A stretch of 64,000 bases of DNA, taken from NCBI GenBank assembly GCA_020465985.1, contig JAANYP010004335.1:62001-126000 (forward strand), given 5' to 3'. Below the pieces are notes generated by a model. The model was given only the letters and a program-made list of their open reading frames with translations. It did no database searches and had not been told where the DNA came from. How positions within the stretch are numbered: position 1 is the stretch's first letter; the number at the start of each line of letters is the position of its first letter. This DNA comes from Centrapalus pauciflorus. Taxonomy: Eukaryota; Streptophyta; Magnoliopsida; Asterales; Asteraceae. A program made the translations under genes and the position numbers. Shown here piece after piece: positions 57,300 to 64,000 of this stretch.

Positions 57300-57399
57300 A
57301 AGAACAATCATGAGCCATCTGCCCCTTTAGGCTTTTCATAGCTCCTCGTGCATGATTAACTGCGTTAATGAGGATTTCACACACTACATGCTTCTAATG
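57300..57399 (+). pseudogene. Left part of an NLR LRR pseudogene split by a MULE
   Basis: Immediately before the MULE the plus strand can be read MINCVNEDFTHYMLL. After the MULE the frame continues MVLDLQSCKESVF, corresponding to SFLLLRVLDLLNIPV of the gene at 44441. The region further left is too decayed to place. Confidence 0.45.
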
Positions 57400-58182
57400 G
57401 AGTTAATTGCCACACCATAGTGTTTTCCAATTTTATTTCCCAAAACATAGTAGTTTCAATTTTAATTGCTAAAAGATGGTACTTTTAAATTTAATTACAA
57501 AAACATGGTGGTTTATCATTTTTTCTACCCAAAATAATCCTCTTCTTTTTACTTAATTTTTTTTTTTACCTTTTATAAAAAAAAACCTACTTCTTCTTTT
57601 TACTTAAATTTTTCTTTTTTACTTTTATAAGAAAAACTCACTTCTTCTTTTTACTTAATTTTTTTTACTTTTATAAAAAAACTCCAACATTCATCATAAA
57701 GTTTAATAACGGTATCAATAAATATTTATACTTTATAAATTATTGATTTTATAAAATGAAACGATATAAAATACCATTTTTATAAATTGTTACAAAACTT
57801 TATAACACAAACTCAAATATTATATATAAACTATAAAAATAATAAAACAATCAATACAATAAGTTCAAAAAGTAAAAATTCATTTCCAAATGTTCAACAT
57901 AGTCATGAACATTTAAAATAAATAATATCCACATAAGTCTTTAACAAAATACCGATCACAAGTAACAAAAATGTATTCGATCAATCAACTTAAATAAAAA
58001 GAACCCAAAATATTAAATAAAACACCAAGTCTTCTCCCCGTCAAAATGAACTATTCGCCTTCATAAAGAATTACATGCAACCTACAAAGAAAATGACAAT
58101 TTAAAAATAGTTAGTATTACTTACAATTTTAAATATTTAAAGAACATATTAATATAATTGTATTACCTTGATAACATGCTAA

Positions 58183-59980
58183 TTAAAGATCGTTAGACAT
58201 TCTTTTAGGTTTAGAAGGGCATCTTGATTGATAATGACCGCCTTGCCTACAAAATCCACAAAGGTTCTTTCTTTTTCCCTCTCTAATATCCATTCCATTT
58301 CGTAGTCTTGTCGAGCGGGGACGACCTTTTTCCTTCCTTTTTAAATCCGAATTTGGAAGCAAATTTGTAATGGACGGTTGGGGCCAATATGCTTCATCAT
58401 GAAGCGGGAAAAACTCTGATTCCCAAGTGGCAGAATACTCTATAATTGAGTAATATTTGTCAACGTATCGACAACTATTTAAGGAAAGATAGGCACATCC
58501 ACTCAAAACATGTGAACATGGATATTTATATATCTCCCACTTACCACATGTGCAAGTTTTTCCCCCCAAATTAACTACTTGCACGTGTTTTCCTCTCTGA
58601 GTTACCACTTCAAATATACCTTTCTCTCGATTAAATGATCTCAAGGTATGAGCACTAGCTTTTGACATTGAAACCGCTTGTTTTGTAGCAACATGAGGAG
58701 TATACAAATCTCCTTTAGCTAGGGCAGCAAACCCCAAAGAACGTCTTACATTAAAATAGTGCACCACTCTATAAAATGTAAGTTGAACACATGCTGTGAT
58801 AGGTAAGAAACGAGCACCTTTAAGCACACTATTAAAAATCTCGGACATATTTGTAGTAAGCAAACCATAACGTTTTCCACCATCATGTGCAAGTGTCCAT
58901 CTAGACGATGCATGCCCTTCTAGCCATTGGCGTGCTTGCGGATTAAGCTTTCCAATTTCATCCATGATATGGTTAAACTTGCGCACTTGATTTTGGCTCC
59001 CGGGCCGATAAGCTAAAGTCTTCAGATGTGCATTACGAAACTTATCATGAAAATTATTGACAAAATGACGTAAGCAATACCTGTAAAAAAATTCAAATAT
59101 GAGTGGAGAAGCTAATCATCAAGTATGGTGTTTATAAATATAAGTAAATTACCTATGAAAACCATGTGGCTCCAACCAAGGAGATCCTCGCTCATTAACT
59201 ACCTTCAAAATTCCACTATGACGATCGGATATTAAACAAACGCCTTCACGTTCTTTTACAACATGTTTTTTTTGACATGAGAAAGAAACCAATTCCAAGT
59301 TTCATAAGATTCATTTTCAACAATTGAAAACGCAAGTGGTAAAATTTGATTATTCCCATCAACCCCCATTGCAATCATCATTTTTCCTTTATACTTGCCA
59401 TACAAATGGGTGGCATCAATACTAATCACAGGGCGGCAATGCTTGAATCCCACGATTGAGGGATAAAAAGCCCAAAAAACACGTCTAAATTCCACTTCAT
59501 CCGAATTACTCAATGTTGCAATGCACCATTCAGCAACAGATTGCATGCACGAAGTTGCCACTTACAACCAGATTGTAAATATAACTTGCATCTTATTTTC
59601 CAAATGGTTGGACACGTCTCAACGACTTCATATTGTTTATGCATCTTGATGGTATAAAGTTTGATAGCTCTAATAAGTTCTTCTTTATCTTTAAAAGAAT
59701 CTTTGCCTAGTTCTCGAGTTAAATCATTCTTACTTTCGGAATCTGATACCGTCCAATTATCAACCGTAGTAATATTTGGTCCATTAGAAGTAGTAAAATG
59801 AGAAGGTACCTCACTTTCATCTCCATCTAAACTATCAACATCAAATTCGTCTTCTGCAAACTCATCATCTCCAAATCCACTGTCCATTGCATTGTTAGCA
59901 ATAGCATATTGAGAAATCGTGTTGAAGTCCTCGTTTTGAATCATGCCTAACACGACATTAGTATATTCTTGTGTTGCCAT
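58183..59980 (-). pseudogene. MuDR/MURA-like transposase, broken
   Basis: Translation starts at 59980 (MATQEYTNVVLGMI). The N-terminal MuDR DNA-binding region (FKDKEELIRAIKLYTIKMHK, CKLYLQSGCKWQLRA) lies at about 59565-59760. Near 59543-59549, at GCATGCA, the reading frame changes and about 200 residues usual in the family are missing. The catalytic domain follows: FWAFYPSIVGFKHCRPV, SIDATHLYGKYKGKM (first Asp), CLISDRHSG (second Asp) and TTNMSEIFN (Glu). A run of 8 A (59266-59273) puts the frame out by one. A 72-nt intron (59081-59152, GTAATT...TTTACAG) splits HGFHR/YCLRHF. The C terminus has the SWIM zinc finger CTCGKWEIYKYPCSH and a CCHC knuckle CGFCRQGGHYQSRC. It would cut and paste the element by its TIRs; the deletion and frameshift make this copy inactive. 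Confidence 0.93.
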
Positions 59981-60099
59981 AACGATAAAAGAATCTCCAA
60001 AGCCTGTAAAATAAAGAATATTAAATTATTAAAAATCTAGTACAACAAGAATATTTTAATAACAACCAAACAATTATGGTCCAATATTGAAGGAAAGAA

Positions 60100-60780
60100 C
60101 TTAAAAAACAATAACAACAAGAATATTTTAATAACAACCAAACAAGAATATTGTATAAATATAAGTATGAATCAAGTCCCCCAAATAAATGTCAAGTTGT
60201 CAACCCACTGGCAATTATTGAAACCAATTATGTATTTATGTGTGCTAACTCAGAAAACAATCTCAAGCTTCACTAGTAGAAAATCAATCATGGCATCTAC
60301 ACAACTAACCTCACACACACACACACTGCTCGTAGACATACAACCACTGCTCATATTTTTTAGAATTCAACTTCAAGTCTCATATTTTTTAGAATTCAAC
60401 TTCACTAGTAGATACACACACTGCTCATCATCATCACACAAGTCTCATATTTTTTAGAATTCAACTTCAAGAACCATGTAATATGAATAACAAAAACATA
60501 AAAATCATATTTATTAGAAATCAACATAAATGATTGAGAAAGCACCAGATAGGGTAGAAAAATCCGGCGCCGGCAGCGGCTCTATAAGGTGCGACAGGAA
60601 GGGGCAGCGGACTTCTCAGGTGCGCCGGCGGAGGGTATCTTAGGAGTGCCGACAGAGGGCTTCTCAGGTGCGCCGTCACAGGGCTTCTCAGGTGCGCCGG
60701 TGGTGAGCTTTTCAGGCGACGGAGATGGCCGATCGGAAGGGTTTGACAGCGGGAGGGGTAGAGGAATGGGCGATTAGGAT
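60100..60780. repeat. Local direct repeats in the MULE 5' flank
   Basis: agaatattttaataacaacc occurs twice near 60048 and 60120. tcatattttttagaattcaa occurs three times (about 60352, 60382, 60446). About 60595-60715 has four to five copies of cttctcaggtgcgccg-type units. These may be transposase-binding or promoter repeats; the open frame through the last block (FSGAP repeated) is probably chance. Confidence 0.7.
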
Positions 60781-60958
60781 GAGAGGAGGGTTTTTTTCTT
60801 TTTTACCGTGATGGCCCATGGAAGGGTTTGACCACTGCATTTACTTTTTTTGTTTTTTATAATGAAAAATAAAAAGTACAATGTTTTGGGAATTAAAACT
60901 GAAACTATCATGGTTTGGTAATTAAATTTTGAAACCGCCATGTTTTGGCAAAAAACTC

Positions 60959-61560
60959 GCTTCTAATGGTGTTGGATCTACAAAGTTGTAAAGAGAGTGT
61001 TTTTCTACCAGCAATTAATATCATTTATTAGTTCACTTAAAATACATCGCCATTTGGCTTCCCAACAAAAACTTTCCATCCTTGATGTGCAATCTTTGGA
61101 GCCTTCAAACCCTTATTCTAACCACAGGTCGTGTGTCTTTGTTGTAGCCAATTATACCATATCCAAACTTGGTGAATCTAAGGCACTTGCACTGTAACAG
61201 TACTATTTGCATTGCTTCGATTGAATAACCATTGATGAACTTGCAAACCATTTCCAGTGTCGTGTTAGGGGACGACGTTGAAATTAATTATTAGTTGGGT
61301 TGAAAATGCTTTCCCAATATCAAGAAGCTTAAGTGTGTCCTTAGGACGGATACGGAAAATGACTTTGAATCGCTCACTTCCTTCGAAACAAGATTACTAA
61401 TTAACCAACCTATCCAGAAGACGTGAAGCGGAAGTCTAGTAAGCAAGAATTCCAAGATCATCATTTGTTCCCTGCTTCATTTTAAAGAACTTACTGTTTG
61501 AACGGTATTTTCCCTTTGCTATATACACCTTGAGATATCTTCAAATATGATCATCCATCT
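60959..61560 (+). pseudogene. Right part of the split NLR LRR pseudogene
   Basis: Reads MVLDLQSCKESVF, then LVHLKYIAIWLPNKN, LWSLQTLIL, PNLVNLRHLHCN, MNLQTISSVVLGDD and, after another shift, NIKKLKCVLRTD and FESLTSFETRLL. These follow the LRR order of the gene at 44441 (LIHLRYLAVWLPNNE, LRSLQTLILK, VKLVHLRHLQSE, LSNLQTISRLKLD, IPNIKKLACS). At least one in-frame TAG and several frameshifts are present. It represents a separate, older R1-like gene. Confidence 0.8.
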
Positions 61561-61584
61561 TTACTATAACAATCTGAGAGCCAA

Positions 61585-62060
61585 AAAAACAAGAAAAGGT
61601 CAGTGTGCAACACAGGGGGATGGCCCCTGTGAGGCACCTCCGACGCTCAAGTCAGACAGAGTCCGAGTAACGTTGCAGAAAGAGGGCAAGTAATTTAGGG
61701 TTTTTAGGGATGAGAAAGATGATACATGAGTATAAGGATCAACCCCTTATTTATAAGGTCTTTATCTTGTCGTTTTTCATAAGGGAATCTTGGCCTCTAA
61801 CCTGCGCTGCTCGGAGGTCAGACCTGCAACCAATCAGAGGGCTCCCTTTATGCTGCAACTTTGACCCTGTCTAGGTGCTGTTTGTAATGGTCAGAGGGAA
61901 CAAACATGCTTTTCTGCACACCTCTTGTTTGTCTTACCCAGAGGTCAACTCCTACCAACTCATAGGCAACACTAGGCTTTGCTTTATAAAAAGGTTCTTC
62001 TAGAGTTTTCCGAATATAGACATAAATATTTTACCCACACAAACAAGCCCCCTAGTCTGA
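61585..62060 (-). repeat. Probable LTR of an unclassified gypsy-type element
   Basis: On the minus strand a purine tract (GACTAGGGGGC) precedes TTGTTTGTGTGGGTAAAAT. The far end contains TGACTTGAGCGTCGGAGGTG near CCCCTGTGTTG, wording I associate with plant LTR ends. A second, similar set of words (ggaatcttg, acctgcg, ctcggagg, acaaacaagccc-ctagtctga) recurs at about 62243-62400, so part of the sequence is duplicated. Boundaries and family are not secure. Confidence 0.42.
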
Positions 62061-62540
62061 AGTTCTAGAAGTCTAGAGCCTCAGACTCCGAGTAAGTGGG
62101 AATATTTATTGATGTTGTTTTGAATATAAGTGGAATAACAAAGGAGAAAATACTCAGATGCGCCGGGTAGCCTAACTGCTCCTACGCGTCTCTCTGTGAA
62201 TCATATCTGGCGATTTTATTTTTAAGCGGGATCCCTTACCATATAGGAATCTTGACCTTCAACCTGCGTTACTCGGAGGGCCGGTCTGCAATCAATCAAA
62301 TGCCTCCCTCTACTCATGTCAATCAATATCAAGATTCCACTTAGTGGGTGATTTACCTCTACAAACAAGCCCTCTAGTCTGAGTGTTTGGCATGATCAAG
62401 TAGTTCAAACTGAATACATTTTATTTTATATAGTTATTGATATTGAAGTGATACATGATTTTATTTGGACCACAAAACCCAAGTGTGTGCTACCAAACTC
62501 CTAATGGACTTAATAAGTGTGATGAACTAACTCATAGAGA

Positions 62541-62790
62541 GTGTTCAATAAGCAGGGCGGAATAGAATCCCGATGGTAAATATTCAAGAAATGCGATGAA
62601 CAAATTTCTGATGGAAAATGTATAATAAGCAGGGTGGAACAGACTCCTGATGGAGGGTGTTCAAAAAGCGCGAGGAACACATTCCTGATGAAAAGTGTTC
62701 AATATGCAGGGTGGAACAGAGTCCTGATGGAGAGTGTTCAAGAAGTGCGAGGAACACATTCCTGATGAAAAGTGTTCAATAAGCAGCTTG
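62541..62790. repeat. Tandem repeat, 75-79-bp unit made of two ~38-bp halves
   Basis: Units start at 62541, 62620, 62695 and 62772 (last one partial). Each has one half with caataagcagggtggaacag and one with caagaagtgcgaggaacaca, both ending in cctgatgga/cctgatgaa followed by gtgttc. Confidence 0.88.
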
Positions 62791-64000
62791 GTGTCGACAC
62801 AATAAGGAACAAGCTCCTACTAGAGGTTTGCTCATAAATGAGGATGATGGATCCCGAAGCCCAAAAGGACATATATATTATCTTAAGAATAAGTTAGCTT
62901 TCCGAGATTTACGAGGTGGAATTAGACGTAGGGCATAAGTTGGTCACTCCTTTTCATAAGGGAGTCTTCATTTGTAAGAAGTCTTCCTTTAGACATTTGG
63001 AGAAACATACACCTTGTCCCATTAATATCTTGATATGGTGACCAAAGTCGGTATAATTTAGCAAGGGAGCAAACTCGACCTTTAGAATGAGTGAGTGTAG
63101 TCGCCGATTGGAGACTAACACAGAATATGGAAGGAGAGCGGAGCTCATCTTTCCAACGTGGTGCCCTCTGACTGGAAGGTAACACACCGATGGAAAGGAG
63201 ATCCAACTTCTTCAACGTTACTACTCCATTTTATCTTATGTTTTTGTCTATGTGATTTTTCTTTTGTATAAAACTTGTAATATGTGACAGTCCCCTAGTT
63301 CTATGTTACTACACCATTAGTAGTATTGAACTAAAATGACAAGACTTAAATTGATTATATTTTCAAATAGTAATGCTAGATGTAATATTATTAACATACA
63401 TATATAGTATATTGAGTTGAGTATATCGGATATAACATGCGTATATAATGCTAACATGTCCCCAGAGGGTAGGTTGTCTCAAAGGGAGGCCATAATGAGA
63501 TCTAATAAGATGTTCAAATATATGATGGTTTTAAAATAACTCGAAATAGATAAACTAGAGTTCACACTTGCTGACTTGAGTCCAGAACATTGAAGGTTAG
63601 AGTTATCACTTGCAGACTAAAGTTAGAGGCTGAAGGTCAGGCTCTAATACTCTTAGCAGAAGAAACACTTAGTAGATTTCTAACGATGATCAAACGAATT
63701 CTTCCTGAAGGCGAATGAAACTTACTACTAAAAGTTAGAACATTACTAAAATGGCCCTGATGAGTGACTTTTGGAGATTACTTTTTCTTTTTTGTTAATG
63801 GTAACTATATAAATACAGCAAAACTCTATTTATACATATTCACCCACCTCTTTTTTTTTTTTTTTTTTTTAGAAAACAATAAAAAAATGTATATCATGGT
63901 GTATGCTAAATTTGTAAGCATTTTCCTTTTGAAAGTAAAATATCTATATTGGTGCATGTGTTTATAGATAGGGATAATTGCGCAAAAAACATCAAACTTG
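62791..64000. other. Uncharacterised tail of the window
   Basis: No protein domain recognised. Minus-strand open frames at 62922-63215 overlap each other in different frames and look fortuitous. A long T run lies at about 63850-63871. Confidence 0.4.

Larger units (their letters stand above)
57399..60958 (-). mobile_element. MuDR-type MULE (~3.56 kb) with worn TIRs and direct repeats
   Basis: The left end GAGTTAATTGCCACACCATA and the right end (reverse complement GAGTTTTTTGCCAAAACATG) begin TIRs of at least 100 bp that share TTTCAATTTTAATT-type and CCCAAAACAT words. The flanks share gcttctaatgg (57390-57400 and 60959-60969), so the 9-bp TSD can be placed as gcttctaat or cttctaatg. A MuDR-like transposase lies inside on the minus strand. 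The element is inserted in an NLR pseudogene. The 5' flank of the transposase (60100-60780) holds local direct repeats. Confidence 0.88.

Noticed and set aside
60589..60777. A small glycine-rich repeat protein (FSGAP repeats)
   Set aside because: It sits on the strand opposite the transposase in the MULE 5' flank and is produced by short direct repeats; no independent support.
62922..63215. Minus-strand frames of 97 and 77 codons
   Set aside because: They overlap each other in different frames and match no family I know.

Overview
This is nuclear DNA from a flowering plant, most likely Asteraceae and possibly a lettuce relative. It is AT-rich, has a GT-AG intron and a coiled-coil NB-ARC-LRR (CNL) resistance-type gene, and is dominated by plant transposon families. 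One LTR carries the GACTCGCCGAGTC-type palindrome that I associate from memory with Asteraceae retroelements. The family assignment is an inference.

Host-type genes are few. The only nearly complete one is a CNL of the late-blight-R1-like type at 44441-47208 (+), broken by one late frameshift in the LRR. Decayed pieces of the same kind of LRR domain lie at about 8690-9010, 56940-57050 and 57300-57399 plus 60960-61560. The window therefore looks like a degraded NLR cluster invaded by transposons.

Layout. 1-322: hAT transposase piece (-). 858-7940: fragments of several LTR retrotransposons, including an Athila-like gag-pol remnant (1405-3398) and a probable opposite-strand LTR (3399-4942). 8141-8582: CACTA foldback MITE with a TCA target-site duplication (TSD). 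8690-9010: NLR remnant, cut by a CACTA end at 9011. 9.1-19.1 kb: no recognisable gene; one Helitron-like 3' end. 19101-28149: intact, very young Ty3/gypsy chromovirus with 2117-bp LTRs, CCAAT TSDs and one 1519-codon gag-pol ORF. 28248-33256: young Ty1/copia element on the minus strand with 139-bp LTRs, GTAAT TSDs and a broken gag-pol. 33364-36161: 2.8-kb solo LTR (TSD AGGTC). 36805-37283: foldback MITE. 37721-41280: CACTA remnant made largely of an ~84-bp tandem array, itself invaded by a tRNA-derived SINE and a MITE. 41281-42719: truncated reversed chromovirus LTR. 43319-43622 and 44016-44312: two sister foldback MITEs just before the NLR. 48279-56282: a nest in which a Helitron-like element holds a Mutator-like element (MULE) with a perfect 9-bp TSD, which in turn holds two solo LTRs with their own TSDs. 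57399-60958: a second MULE carrying a broken MuDR-type transposase and splitting an NLR pseudogene. 61.6-64 kb: retroelement-like sequence with a 38/77-bp tandem repeat.

The elements do not form a pathway; what links them is insertion order. The chromovirus and copia elements are recent (LTR pairs differ at 6/2117 and 1/139 sites by eye). The solo LTRs, MULEs and NLR fragments are older layers. The most notable points are the four-level nest with readable TSDs, the SINE whose TSD is confirmed by the phase of the surrounding array, clusters of unrelated palindromic motifs inside three different LTR families, and paired foldback MITEs in the NLR upstream region.
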